Positions 42,645-51,480 of a DNA stretch of 64,000 nucleotides are shown here, in pieces. Position 1 is the stretch's first letter, and every line of letters starts with the position of its first letter. Where the stretch lies: assembly GCA_016795035.1 (NCBI GenBank), contig JAEUIT010000081.1, positions 1 to 64,000 on the forward strand. The letters run 5' to 3'. The notes beneath the pieces were generated by a model that worked only from the letters and a program-made list of their open reading frames with translations, searched no databases and was not told the DNA's origin. The position numbers were made by a program, and so were the translations under genes. Origin of the DNA: Phycisphaerae bacterium (GTDB taxonomy: Bacteria; Planctomycetota; Phycisphaerae; Phycisphaerales; SM1A02).

Positions 42645-45600
42645 GTGTCGCGCGAACGTGAGCGGCGAGCCCAGGAGATTCTCGCCGACCTCCTCGAGAC
42701 GCCCGAGGCGGCGCGGGCGCCGCGCCTCGACGCCGCCTGCAACGGGGACCTCGAGCTCCGCGCCGAAGTGCAGTCGCTGCTTGCCGCGGCCGCGCAGGCC
42801 GAAGGGTTTCTCGAGGGCGGCGCGGTCGGCGCGTTCGGGACGGGCCCCGCTTCCACGTTGCAGCCGCCGGTGAGCTACGAGGGGCGCACGCTCGGCGGCT
42901 ACGAGATCCGCGAGGAGCTCGGCCGCGGCGGCATGGGCGTGGTGCATCGGGCGCGCCAGCGAAGCCCCGAGCGCGACGTCGCGGTGAAGATCCTGCCGTG
43001 GGTCGTGGCGACGGCGCCGGCTGCGGGCGACTCGTCGTCGAAGGCGACGTCGCGCCGCTTCGACGCCGAGATCCGCGCGCTTGCGCGCATGCAGCATCCC
43101 GGGATCGCGCAGGTCCTCGAGGCCGGCACGGATCGCGAGCTCGGCGTGGCCTGGATCGCGATGGAGTTCGTGCAGGGCGGCGCGCCGATCGTGCGCGACG
43201 CGGCCGAACGCGGGCTCTCGCGCGGCGAGCGGCTCCAGCGCTTCCGCGCCGCCTGCAACGCGGTGCATCACGGGCATCTCAAGGGGGTCATTCACCGCGA
43301 TCTCAAGCCCTCGAACATCCTGGTCGGCGCCGACGGCCAGGTGAAGGTGATCGACTTCGGCATTGCCCGCGTGCTCGATCCCGGCGTGGGCACCGCCACC
43401 GCGCCCGTGACCGGCATGCCCATCGGCACCCTGCCCTACATGAGCCCCGAGCAGTGCGCCGGCGACGCCGCCGACGTGCGGAGCGACGTGTACTCGCTCG
43501 GCGTCGTCCTGCACGAACTTCTTGCGGGTTCCCTCCCTATCGCCACGGCGGGCCTCTCGCTCGAGGCGGCGCTCCGTGCGATCCGCGAGCGCGCGCCGAC
43601 GCCACTCCGACGCATCGTGCCCGACGCGCCGCGCGACCTCGAGACGATCGTCCTGACCGCGCTCGAGAAGGATCCCAAGCGCCGCTACCAGTCCGTGGCC
43701 GCGCTCGTCGACGACCTCGACCGGCTCGCGCAGCATCGGCCGATCGAGGCGCGCCCGGCCGGGTGGCTGCATCACGCGCGACTCTTCACACGGCGGCATC
43801 GCGTGCCGGTCGCGGCGGCGGCGCTGGTGCTCCTCGCCACGCTCCTCGGAACGGCGATCAGCGTGCGCTTCGCGCTCGAGGCGAAGGCGGAGCTCGGGGA
43901 ACGGCAGCGCGCCGAAGCCGAGGCGGTCCGGGAGCGCGACGAGGCGCTGCGCCATGCCTATGTCGGGGCGATCGCGTCGGCCGAGTCCGCGTTGCAGCGC
44001 TTGGAATACGCGCGATTGCGGGCGACGCTCGACGCCACCGCCCCCGCGCTCCGCGGCTGGGAGTGGGACTATCTCGACCGCCAGGCCCGTCCCGCGAACA
44101 CGCTGGTCGACGGAGGCGGCCGACTCTTCGCCGTCGCGTGGAATCCGCGCCGCGACCTCGTCGTCGGCGCCGGGCTCGACGGCGCGGTGCGGGCGTGGAC
44201 GCGCGACGGCCGCGACCTCGGCACCGTCGTCGACCGCGACGCCTTCGTCTACGGACTCGACTGGTCGGACGACGGCGCCGCGCTCGCGGTCGGCGCGAAC
44301 GGCCTGCCCGTCGTCATTCTCGACATGCCCGCCGATGCGGCGGCGCCGGCCACGCCGCGCGCGACCGCGTTCGCGCCGCTCGGAGCCGGCGTCGCCAGCG
44401 TCGACCTCTCCCCCGACGGCTCGCGTCTCGTCGTTGCAGGCGAAGGCGGCATGCGCCTCTTCGACGCCCGCGACGGTCGCATCCTCGCCGACGTTCGCGC
44501 CCGCGGCGCCGCGCGACGCGCCCGCTTCTCCCCGAACGGCGCGCTCGTCGCGCTCGCGATCGACGACCGCGTGGAACTGCGCGACGGCCTCGACGGCGCG
44601 CTCGTCCGCACGCTCGCGAGCGGCGATCCCCGCGCGCTCAGTCTCGCGTGGAGTCCGGACGGCGACGAGCTCGCCCTCGGCGGCTACGACGGCGCGGTGC
44701 GGCTCATGCGGGTCGCCGACGGCGCGATCGCGGAGAGCTACACGGCCCACGAGAGCGAGGTGCGCGATGTCGCCTACGGGCTCGACGGGCGAAGCGTCGC
44801 AAGCGGCGGAGCCGACCACGCGATCGTCGTCTACGACCGCGCGGCCACGCGACCCGTCGGCGTCCTCGGCGGCCACGCCGACGCCGTGTCAGCGCTCGCA
44901 TTCGCGCCGTCGAGCGACGCGCTCGCCAGCGTGTCGTACGACGGCACGCTCGCGATCCGCGCGCTCGAGCGCGACGGCACGCGCGACACGCGCCCGCTCG
45001 GCGCGTCGTGGAAGCCGCCGGTCCGCGCGATCGCCTATCGGCCCGACTCGACGCGCGTCGTCGTCGGCTCCGATCGCGGCGCCGTGCAACTCCTGGACGC
45101 TGACTCGTGGGAGATCCTGGCCGAGCGCGACGACCTCGGCGAAGGCGTCGTCGCGGCGGCGTGGTCGCCCGACGGAACCGTGATCGCCCTCGCGACGCAC
45201 GGCGCACGCGTCGAGATCCTCTCGAATGACCTCGCGACGCGCCTCGAAACGCTCGAGACGCGCGGCGGCCGCATCACCGCCCTCGCATTCTCCCCCGACG
45301 GCGCGCGGCTCGTGGCGGCGCTCGGCGACCGGACGATCGCGCGCTACGTCCGCGACGACCGAGGCTGGACGAAGGAGGCGTCGACGAACGTCGCGCCGGC
45401 CGAGATCTCCGGGCTCGCGTGGCTTCCGAACGGCCGCGGCTTCGTGACGTCGCACCTCGACGGCGCGGTGCGGCGCTGGAACGCGGACGACGGCACGCTC
45501 GCGTGGACGAAGCTGTCGCACGCCGACTCGGCGCTCTCCGTTGCAGCCACGTCCGACGGCCGGCGGATCGTGAGCGGCGGGCGCGACCAGCGCATCGTGG

Positions 45601-45896
45601 TCTATGACGCCGACACGGCGCGCGTCGTCGACACGCTCGAAGGCCACGGCCAGCGCCCGAGCGGCATCGCCTTCACGAAGGACGGCTCGCGCATGATCAC
45701 GGCGTCGAACCAGCGCGACGTGCAGATCTGGGATTGGCCGGCGCGCACGCCGCTCCTACGCCTCTACGCGGAAGAGCTCGGATCGCTGCGCGCGCTCGTC
45801 CTTCGGCCGGACGGGCGGGAGATCGCGGTCGGCGGCAACGGTGCGATGACGCGCTGGTCGCTCGATCGCGTGCGGCCGATCCGCCCCGCACCGTGA
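42645..45896 (+). CDS. Serine/threonine protein kinase with WD40 propeller
   Basis: A 1083-residue transmembrane Hanks-type kinase. A helical N-terminus (ERERRAQEILADLLETPEAA) precedes the kinase domain (about residues 83-370): GGYEIREELGRGGMGVVHRA (glycine loop), VAVKIL (Lys), VIHRDLKPSNILV (catalytic Asp), VIDFGIARVL (Mg-binding Asp) and GTLPYMSPEQCAGD. One membrane span follows (VPVAAAALVLLATLLGTAIS, about 386-405), then a coiled coil, and about 600 residues of WD40 repeats (LAWSPDGDELALGGYDGAV, VAYGLDGRSVASGGADHAI, and others) outside the membrane. The GTG start is preceded by GGGAGG. Such kinase-WD40 fusions are expanded in Planctomycetes. Ligand and substrates are unknown. Confidence 0.92.
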   Translation: MSRERERRAQEILADLLETPEAARAPRLDAACNGDLELRAEVQSLLAAAAQAEGFLEGGAVGAFGTGPASTLQPPVSYEGRTLGGYEIREELGRGGMGVVHRARQRSPERDVAVKILPWVVATAPAAGDSSSKATSRRFDAEIRALARMQHPGIAQVLEAGTDRELGVAWIAMEFVQGGAPIVRDAAERGLSRGERLQRFRAACNAVHHGHLKGVIHRDLKPSNILVGADGQVKVIDFGIARVLDPGVGTATAPVTGMPIGTLPYMSPEQCAGDAADVRSDVYSLGVVLHELLAGSLPIATAGLSLEAALRAIRERAPTPLRRIVPDAPRDLETIVLTALEKDPKRRYQSVAALVDDLDRLAQHRPIEARPAGWLHHARLFTRRHRVPVAAAALVLLATLLGTAISVRFALEAKAELGERQRAEAEAVRERDEALRHAYVGAIASAESALQRLEYARLRATLDATAPALRGWEWDYLDRQARPANTLVDGGGRLFAVAWNPRRDLVVGAGLDGAVRAWTRDGRDLGTVVDRDAFVYGLDWSDDGAALAVGANGLPVVILDMPADAAAPATPRATAFAPLGAGVASVDLSPDGSRLVVAGEGGMRLFDARDGRILADVRARGAARRARFSPNGALVALAIDDRVELRDGLDGALVRTLASGDPRALSLAWSPDGDELALGGYDGAVRLMRVADGAIAESYTAHESEVRDVAYGLDGRSVASGGADHAIVVYDRAATRPVGVLGGHADAVSALAFAPSSDALASVSYDGTLAIRALERDGTRDTRPLGASWKPPVRAIAYRPDSTRVVVGSDRGAVQLLDADSWEILAERDDLGEGVVAAAWSPDGTVIALATHGARVEILSNDLATRLETLETRGGRITALAFSPDGARLVAALGDRTIARYVRDDRGWTKEASTNVAPAEISGLAWLPNGRGFVTSHLDGAVRRWNADDGTLAWTKLSHADSALSVAATSDGRRIVSGGRDQRIVVYDADTARVVDTLEGHGQRPSGIAFTKDGSRMITASNQRDVQIWDWPARTPLLRLYAEELGSLRALVLRPDGREIAVGGNGAMTRWSLDRVRPIRPAP

Positions 45897-45929
45897 GATC
45901 GCACGCGCTTCCGCGTTGCAGCCTCGCCG

Positions 45930-47396
45930 TCAGAGCCTCCAGCTGACGTACGTCCGCACGAGGTACTCCTCGATGCCGTGGTGGCCGCCTTCCTTGCCGT
46001 AGCCCGAGTGCTTCACGCCGCCGAACGGCGCTTGCGCCGTCGCGGGGATCGCGTCGTTGATGCCGACGATGCCGTACTCGAGCGACTCCGCCATGCGCAT
46101 GATCCTCGCGCCGTCTCGGGTGAAGCAATACGCCGCGAGGCCGTAGGGCGTCGCGTTCGCGCGCTCGATCACTTCGGCCTCGCTCGCGAAGGAGAAGATC
46201 GGCGCGACCGGGCCGAACGTCTCTTCGCTCGCACAGCGCATCTCGTCTCGGGCGGCGTCGATGATCGTCGGCGCGACGAATCGCGCGGCACGCCCGGCCA
46301 CCGTCGCCCGCGCGCCGCCGGTCACGACGCGGCCGCCCTTGGCGCGGGCGTCGTCGACGTGGCCCATCACCTTCGTGACGGCGTCGTCATTGATGAGCGG
46401 CCCGATCTGCGTCGCCTCGTCGAGCCCGTCGCCGACGACGAGCGCCGCGGTCTTCGCCGCGAGCTTCGCGACGAACGCCTCGCGGATCGATTCCTCGACG
46501 TAGATGCGGTTCGCGCAGACGCAGGTCTGTCCGGCGTTCCGGAACTTGCTCGCGATCGCGCCGTCGACCGCGCGGTCGAGGTCGCTGTCGGCGAAGACGA
46601 GGAAGGGCGCGTGGCCGCCGAGTTCGAGGGAGAGTCGCGTGAGGTTCGTGGCCGAGGCCTTCACTAGAAGCCGACCGATTTCGGTCGAGCCGGTGAAGCT
46701 CACCTTCCGGACGAGCGGATTCGCGAAGAGTTCGCCCGCGATCGCTTCGGGCGCCCCCGTCACGACGTTGAAGACCCCCGCCGGCACCCCCGCCTCGACT
46801 GAAAGTTCCGCGAGCGCGAGTGCCGAGAGCGGCGTGTCTTCAGCCGGCTTCACGACCTGCGTGCAGCCGGCCGCAAGCGCGGCGGCGGTCTTCCGCGTGA
46901 TCATGGCCGAGGGAAAGTTCCACGGCGTGATCGCGGCGACAACGCCGATCGGGCGCGGCAACACCAAGAGCCGCTTATCGGCGGCGCTCGAGGGGATCGT
47001 CTCGCCGTAGACGCGCCGCGCCTCGTCGGCGTACCAGTCGAGGAAGCTCGCGGCGTAGGCGATCTCGACGCGCGCCTCGGTGATCGGCTTCCCCTGTTCG
47101 AGCGTCAGGATCCGGGCCAAGCGCTCGCGGTCGCGAAGCATGAGCTGCGCCCACGTCCTAAGGATCGCGGCCCGCTCCTGCGCCGGCCGGCTTCGCCACG
47201 CCGGCAACGCGGAGTGCGCCGCCGCGATCGCGCGGCGGGTTTCGGGCGCGCCGCAGTTCGGCACGTGGGCCAAGACCTCGTCGGTCGCCGGGTTCGTGAC
47301 GGCAAAGGTCCCGCCGCCGTCGGCGGCGACCCATTGGCCGGCGATGAAGGCCTGCGAGCGAACGGCAACCTCGGGCGAACGAACGGCGGTGGTCAT
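45930..47396 (-). CDS. gabD: NAD(P)-dependent succinate-semialdehyde dehydrogenase family protein
   Basis: An aldehyde dehydrogenase of 488 residues, closest in appearance to GabD (succinate semialdehyde to succinate). Motifs: TPWNFPSAMITRKTAAALAAG (cofactor/substrate channel), VSFTGSTEIGRLL, SLELGGHAPFLVFADSDLD (catalytic Glu), FRNAGQTCVCANRIYV (catalytic Cys in GQTC), EETFGPVAPIF and PFGGVKHSGYGKEGGHHG at the C-terminus. The substrate is assigned by family only; other short-chain semialdehydes are possible. It is flanked by divergent and convergent genes, so it is probably monocistronic. The gap up to 47674 is promoter-containing. Confidence 0.85.
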   Translation of the reverse strand: MTTAVRSPEVAVRSQAFIAGQWVAADGGGTFAVTNPATDEVLAHVPNCGAPETRRAIAAAHSALPAWRSRPAQERAAILRTWAQLMLRDRERLARILTLEQGKPITEARVEIAYAASFLDWYADEARRVYGETIPSSAADKRLLVLPRPIGVVAAITPWNFPSAMITRKTAAALAAGCTQVVKPAEDTPLSALALAELSVEAGVPAGVFNVVTGAPEAIAGELFANPLVRKVSFTGSTEIGRLLVKASATNLTRLSLELGGHAPFLVFADSDLDRAVDGAIASKFRNAGQTCVCANRIYVEESIREAFVAKLAAKTAALVVGDGLDEATQIGPLINDDAVTKVMGHVDDARAKGGRVVTGGARATVAGRAARFVAPTIIDAARDEMRCASEETFGPVAPIFSFASEAEVIERANATPYGLAAYCFTRDGARIMRMAESLEYGIVGINDAIPATAQAPFGGVKHSGYGKEGGHHGIEEYLVRTYVSWRL

Positions 47397-47674
47397 GCAC
47401 GAACTCTACCCGGAAGGGCGCGAACCGCGGGAGTCGAGGGAATCGCGAGTTTTGTGCGGTCCATCGCCGCGTCAGGGACTCGCCCGAAGGCGGTTCGAGC
47501 CGCCTCGGCAATCGTGCCATCCCCGACCGTGGCGCGCGTACGGCAGCAACGTGGAGTCGCCTCGTCGCACGCACGCCGACGATCTCGACAATTTCGGCAC
47601 TGCACGCTCGACACTGTCCATCGACGCTGGTATCTCATCGTTGCAACTCCACGTTGCATGCGAGAGGTGTCACG
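47397..47674. other. Intergenic region with a GTTGCA palindrome
   Basis: A gap of about 280 bases between divergent gabD and the FG-GAP gene. At 47639-47659 two half-motifs form TGCAACTCCACGTTGCA, an inverted repeat of the dispersed motif core. A ribosome site GAGAGG follows. No clear promoter hexamers were found. Confidence 0.5.
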
Positions 47675-49042
47675 ATGGTCTCGAAGACTCACCGCCGAGC
47701 GGCATACGCAGTCGCGTTCTCCTTCGCACTCAACGTTGCGGCGTTCGCCGGCGACACGACGGTGCTCCTCGACCCGTCGCCCAATCCGAAGGGCGCGCTC
47801 GGGTCCGCGATTGTCCTGACCCCAGAGTGGATCCTCGTCGGCGCTCCGGGCAAACGGCTCACGTTCGGCGCATCGACGGTGTCGTCGGGCGCAATCCTGC
47901 GCTGGGCACGCGACGCGAGCGGCGCGCCGGTCGGCGCTCCCACGATCATCCCGCCGTCCGGACAGAAGGCCGGCGAACGCTTCGGCCTTGCGTTCGACGC
48001 CGGCGCGACGACGCTCGTCGTCGGCTCGCCGGGGTACACCGCCGTCGCACCGAGCTTCGCCGTCGGCCGCGTGCGCGTGCTGTCGCTCGGGACGGGTGCG
48101 GTCCTGAACTCGCTCGCGCCGCCTTCCGCGGGTCCGGGCAGTCCCCAGTACGGCGCCGCGGTCGCGACGGACGACCTCACGATCGTCGCAGGCGCGCCGG
48201 ATCGAGTCCTCGCGAACCTGATCACCGGATCGGTCTACGTCCTCAACAAGAACGGGCCGTCGTGGTCGGTGCCCGCGAACGGAATCCTCTCGGCGCCGGT
48301 GACCGCGCCCTACGTAGGCTTCGGTTCCGCCGTCGGGCTCACCGACGCGGAGGTGCTCGTCGGCGCGCCGGGCGGCATCTCGCTTCCGCAGGCGCAGCAC
48401 GGCCGCGTCTACATCTACGACCGCGACGCCCTCGGCACTCCCACCACCACCCTCCTCGCGCCGACACCGACCCTTGGCGACCGGTTCGGCACCGCGATCG
48501 CGACGGAGGGGACGCTTCTCGCCGTCGGCGCGCCGGGCAACGACTGCGACGACGGCGTGGTCCACCTCTACCGGAAACGCGGAGATTCGTACACGTTTGA
48601 AGCGACGCTCACGGCGCCCGACAGCCTCGGTTGGACGGGATTCGGGAGTGACGTCGCCATCGATCGCGAGCGCGTCGCGGTCGGTTCCGGGGGCATCAAG
48701 ACCGAGTGGGAACTCGGCTTCCGCGCGGCCGTCTTCCGGAAGGCCGGCGACAGTTGGACGCTCGAAGCGACCGCTGCCGGAAACGAGGCGCCGGCCGCGG
48801 GCGCCGTCGCGCTCGACGCTGCAGGGCTTGCGTTCTCCGATCCGCTCGATCGCGGCGGCGCGGTTCGCTACGTCGCGCTGCCGCGACTGCCAGATCTCGA
48901 CTTCGACGGCGTCGTCGGTCCGACCGACCTTGGCCTCCTCCTCGGCGCGTGGGGCACGAACACCGTGTGGGCGGACCTCGACGCCAGCGGCGAGGTCGGC
49001 GCCGCCGATCTCGGGGTTCTCCTCGGCGCGTGGTCTGACTGA
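47675..49042 (+). CDS. Secreted FG-GAP repeat protein with dockerin-like tail
   Basis: A 455-residue exported protein. The signal peptide is AAYAVAFSFALNVAAFAG. The body is a chain of FG-GAP beta-propeller blades: GERFGLAFDAGATTLVVGSP, YGAAVATDDLTIVAGAP, VGFGSAVGLTDAEVLVGAP, GDRFGTAIATEGTLLAVGAP and others. The C-terminal 55 residues are dockerin-like (DLDFDGVVGPTDLGLLLGAW, then DLDASGEVGAADLGVLLGAW), like the tails of the lectin and beta-helix proteins. ATG 47675 is preceded by GAGAGG; an in-frame ATG at 47654 is less likely. Probably a cell-surface or extracellular protein. The pseudopilin gene 77 bases downstream may share its transcript. Confidence 0.8.
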   Translation: MVSKTHRRAAYAVAFSFALNVAAFAGDTTVLLDPSPNPKGALGSAIVLTPEWILVGAPGKRLTFGASTVSSGAILRWARDASGAPVGAPTIIPPSGQKAGERFGLAFDAGATTLVVGSPGYTAVAPSFAVGRVRVLSLGTGAVLNSLAPPSAGPGSPQYGAAVATDDLTIVAGAPDRVLANLITGSVYVLNKNGPSWSVPANGILSAPVTAPYVGFGSAVGLTDAEVLVGAPGGISLPQAQHGRVYIYDRDALGTPTTTLLAPTPTLGDRFGTAIATEGTLLAVGAPGNDCDDGVVHLYRKRGDSYTFEATLTAPDSLGWTGFGSDVAIDRERVAVGSGGIKTEWELGFRAAVFRKAGDSWTLEATAAGNEAPAAGAVALDAAGLAFSDPLDRGGAVRYVALPRLPDLDFDGVVGPTDLGLLLGAWGTNTVWADLDASGEVGAADLGVLLGAWSD

Positions 49043-49119
49043 GTTCTGACGCGCCCGCTCCACGTTGCAGCCTCCGCATTCGTTCGCTTCAAAAGAACCT
49101 TCCGCAGAAGCCACCAGTC

Positions 49120-50184
49120 ATGACGCTCCACTCTTCTCCGACTCGTCGCGCCTTCACGTTGCCGGAAACGCTCGTGGTTCTGGCGTGCGCGCTCACCGTC
49201 GTCGCCGTCGCCGTGCCAGTACTCGGCAGCGTGGGCGTGCGCTCGGGCGACGCCGTATCGCTGTCGAACCTCCGCACGATCTCGACAGCGAACGACGCAT
49301 ACGCGCAGACGTTCTCCAATCGTCAGGTGACCTGGATCCCTGACAACACTGGCACCGTGCAAGGGTCGTGCAGCGCGTACATCGCGACCTACGGCTGCCC
49401 GAACCCGATGTTCCTCGGCACGGCGCCCAGTGGCGTGTTGTGGGGGTACTTCCTCGGTACGCCGTGTCCAGGCGCCGGCAACTGTGGGAACTTCGATGTC
49501 TACAAGCCGCTTGCCTTCTCCGGAGGGAATAAGGGCTTCGGATGTTTCCGCGTACCGAATGCGGACGCCTTCAACGAGTTCCTTGACGGCGCGTTCTACG
49601 GCGACGTCTGGTACAGCCCGAACGACGACGCGCGGTCAAATCTCACGGCGGCCTTTCGCGACGCCGGCGTCGACTTCGACGTTCCGACAGGCACCGAGAT
49701 TGCCTTCTCGACGTACTGCTTGAGCCCGGCGGCGATGTATCACCCGGACGTGTTCGGCTCCGCCTTCGGCGGTTTCCGAAGTCCGGACACCTTCGCCGAA
49801 GGCTACGCATCGCCAAGCGTGACGCAGTGTCGCTATCCCGCGCTCAAGACGCGCATGATCGAGCACGACTGGTGTCATGGCACGCCGTCATGGCGCAATC
49901 CCGGGTTCACCGGCCAAGAGCCGCACTACTTCAACGCGAGCGCCGAGGCGGCACCGCTTTCCCTCTTCTTCGACGGCCACATCGCGCGCGTCTCGAACGC
50001 GCAGGTCATCGCCGAGGACCAGGCGCTTTTCGAGTCGTCCGGGCAACGCTTATGGAGTCGCACCACGCCCTTTGGCCCAACCGGCTATTTCGGAAACGTT
50101 GCGGTGGACGGTAGCGGAAAGACGAGCCACACCATCCTCACCATCGACGGCATCCTCGGGCGCGACACGCTTGGCGAGAAATGA
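49120..50184 (+). CDS. Type II secretion/type IV pilus pseudopilin-like protein
   Basis: A 354-residue protein with a class III prepilin signal: SPTRRAFTLPETLVVLACAL, with cleavage expected before Phe and Glu at position +5, then a hydrophobic helix (VVAVAVPVLGSVG). The large C-terminal domain has several cysteines (GSCSAYIATYGCPNP) and a terminal FFDGHIARV typical of planctomycete H-X9-DG pseudopilins. It should be processed by the PilD homologue at 24010. It lies after the FG-GAP surface-protein gene and before the WXG100-like genes. Planctomycetes encode many such stand-alone pseudopilins; the role is unknown. Confidence 0.82.
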   Translation: MTLHSSPTRRAFTLPETLVVLACALTVVAVAVPVLGSVGVRSGDAVSLSNLRTISTANDAYAQTFSNRQVTWIPDNTGTVQGSCSAYIATYGCPNPMFLGTAPSGVLWGYFLGTPCPGAGNCGNFDVYKPLAFSGGNKGFGCFRVPNADAFNEFLDGAFYGDVWYSPNDDARSNLTAAFRDAGVDFDVPTGTEIAFSTYCLSPAAMYHPDVFGSAFGGFRSPDTFAEGYASPSVTQCRYPALKTRMIEHDWCHGTPSWRNPGFTGQEPHYFNASAEAAPLSLFFDGHIARVSNAQVIAEDQALFESSGQRLWSRTTPFGPTGYFGNVAVDGSGKTSHTILTIDGILGRDTLGEK

Positions 50185-50208
50185 GCCGCTCGCCGCTACG
50201 CTAGTCGC

Positions 50209-50481
50209 ATGGCCAAAGCAATCGTCGACCCGCAAGAGCTGCGGCGCTTCGCGCACGACCTCAAGAAGTTCAACACCGATCTGCAGGCGCAGACGGCGAT
50301 GATCTCGAACCGCATGGCGACGCTCGCCCAGACCTGGCGCGACCAGGAGCAGGCGAAGTTCCAGGAGGAGTTTGAGACGACCTTGAAGGTGCTCACGAAG
50401 TTCCTCAAGGTCTCCGAGACGCACATTCCGTTCTTGCTGCGCAAGGCGGAGCGGATCGAGGAGTACATCAATCAGAAGTAG
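50209..50481 (+). CDS. WXG100-like small helical protein
   Basis: A 90-residue, two-helix protein of the size and layout of ESAT-6/WXG100 secretion substrates. The first helix is VDPQELRRFAHDLKKFNTDLQAQTAM. The central turn is TWRDQEQAKFQEEF, with Trp-Arg-Asp in place of Trp-X-Gly. The second helix is TTLKVLTKFLKVSETH. No signal peptide is present. Two further small helical genes follow, the last also with a Trp near a turn. This suggests a type VII-like substrate set; the ATPase (EccC/FtsK-like) is not in the window. The family assignment is good for the fold and tentative for secretion. Confidence 0.7.
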   Translation: MAKAIVDPQELRRFAHDLKKFNTDLQAQTAMISNRMATLAQTWRDQEQAKFQEEFETTLKVLTKFLKVSETHIPFLLRKAERIEEYINQK

Positions 50482-50575
50482 GAGAAAGGATCGAGGATAA
50501 AGGATCAAGGGCAGAGCAAAGGCTCTGCCTCCGCCCCCCCGATCCTTGATCCTCGATCCTTGATCCTTCTCCCTC
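50482..50575. repeat. Intergenic inverted repeat (GGATCAA units)
   Basis: Units AAAGGATCGAGGATAAAGGATCAAGG (as short 7-base repeats) face CCTTGATCCTCGATCCTTGATCC around a GC-rich centre that itself forms GGCAGAG...CTCTGCC. It is the same architecture as the GGAGTCA family but with a different unit sequence. It separates the first two genes of the WXG100-like trio. Confidence 0.75.
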
Positions 50576-51211
50576 ATGTCCATCCAAGCCAACATCACGT
50601 CGTTGCACGTCCTCGACGACCTCAAGGCGGCGCTTGCCGTCTTTCTTGAGGAAGGCGAGCTCGCGCTCTCCGAGGCCGAAGGCGAGATTCGCCGCGCGAT
50701 CGATTGGCTCTCGCGCGATTGCCAGACCCACTGGCAGAACGTGATACGCAAGAAGCAGGAAGAGGTCACTGTCTGCAAGTCGGCGCTCTTCCGCAAGCAG
50801 ATCACGCCGTCGCCGAACGACCAGAAGGCGTCGGTCGTCGACGAGAAGAAGGCGCTGCAGAAGGCCATCATGGAGCTTGAGGACGCCGACAAGCGCCTGA
50901 AGGCGACGAAGAAGTGGGCGATCGAACTCGAGCGCCAATACGCGATCTATAAGGGCGCGGTGCAGCCCTTCTCGGCGTCGATCGACCGCGACCTGCCTCA
51001 CGCGATCGCGCGGGTGACGCGCATGATCCGGGCGCTCGACGACTACCTTCGCACGCCGAGCCCGGACCTCCGCGAGGCGCTCGACGTCGCCCGCGAATCC
51101 GCCGCCGCGCCGAGCATGCGGCGCACCGGCGACGACGAGGGCCCCCCGGCGAAGCCGACACCCGGCAACGAGGCGAAGCCGACACCCGGCAACGAGGAGA
51201 CCCGGCCATGA
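50576..51211 (+). CDS. Coiled-coil protein in WXG100-like cluster
   Basis: A 211-residue, mostly helical protein. Residues 1-60 (DDLKAALAVFLEEGELALSE, IDWLSRDCQTHWQNVIRKKQEE) and 95-160 (DEKKALQKAIMELEDADKRL) are predicted coiled coils. The tail is disordered and contains an exact tandem repeat AKPTPGNE twice (24-base DNA repeat at 51149-51196). No signal peptide and no known family. The stop overlaps the ATG of the next gene (ATGA), so the two are coupled. Possibly a chaperone or scaffold for the neighbouring WXG100-like proteins; this is inference from position. Confidence 0.65.
   Translation: MSIQANITSLHVLDDLKAALAVFLEEGELALSEAEGEIRRAIDWLSRDCQTHWQNVIRKKQEEVTVCKSALFRKQITPSPNDQKASVVDEKKALQKAIMELEDADKRLKATKKWAIELERQYAIYKGAVQPFSASIDRDLPHAIARVTRMIRALDDYLRTPSPDLREALDVARESAAAPSMRRTGDDEGPPAKPTPGNEAKPTPGNEETRP
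51149..51196 (+). repeat. 24-base tandem duplication
   Basis: Two exact adjacent copies of a 24-base unit (starting GCGAAGCCGACACCCGG) in the 3' end of the coiled-coil gene. They preserve the frame and encode AKPTPGNE twice. Likely slippage-prone. Confidence 0.9.
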
Positions 51212-51435
51212 GCGTCACCGGCGGCCGCGCGAAGGTGCAGATCGCGCTCAAGGACCTCCTCGCGAAGTGGGATCGCGTGAAGGACCATTGGCACGACGAC
51301 GTCTCGCACGCGTTCCAGGAGAACACGATCGATCCGCTCGAGAATCAGGTGCGGAGCGCGCTCAACGCGATGGACAAGATGCGCGAGATCCTGCACCGGA
51401 TGAAGTCGGAGTGCGGGCCGCGGCAGCAGTACTGA
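51208..51435 (+). CDS. Small helical protein, WXG100-like
   Basis: A 75-residue protein. Helix 1 is VQIALKDLLAKWDRVKDHW, then a turn with DDVSHAFQENTIDPLE, and helix 2 is QVRSALNAMDKMREILHRMKSE. The Trp-rich first helix and AFQE turn recall the distal half of WXG100 proteins (WxG...F). It is translationally coupled to the upstream coiled-coil gene. With the gene at 50209 it may form a heterodimeric pair, as EsxA/EsxB do. No export signal of the Sec type is present. The function is tentative. Confidence 0.6.
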   Translation: MSVTGGRAKVQIALKDLLAKWDRVKDHWHDDVSHAFQENTIDPLENQVRSALNAMDKMREILHRMKSECGPRQQY

Positions 51436-51480
51436 AATACCGGAAAATGGAGAGAGGAAAATCGAGAGGCGCCGGTGCGC

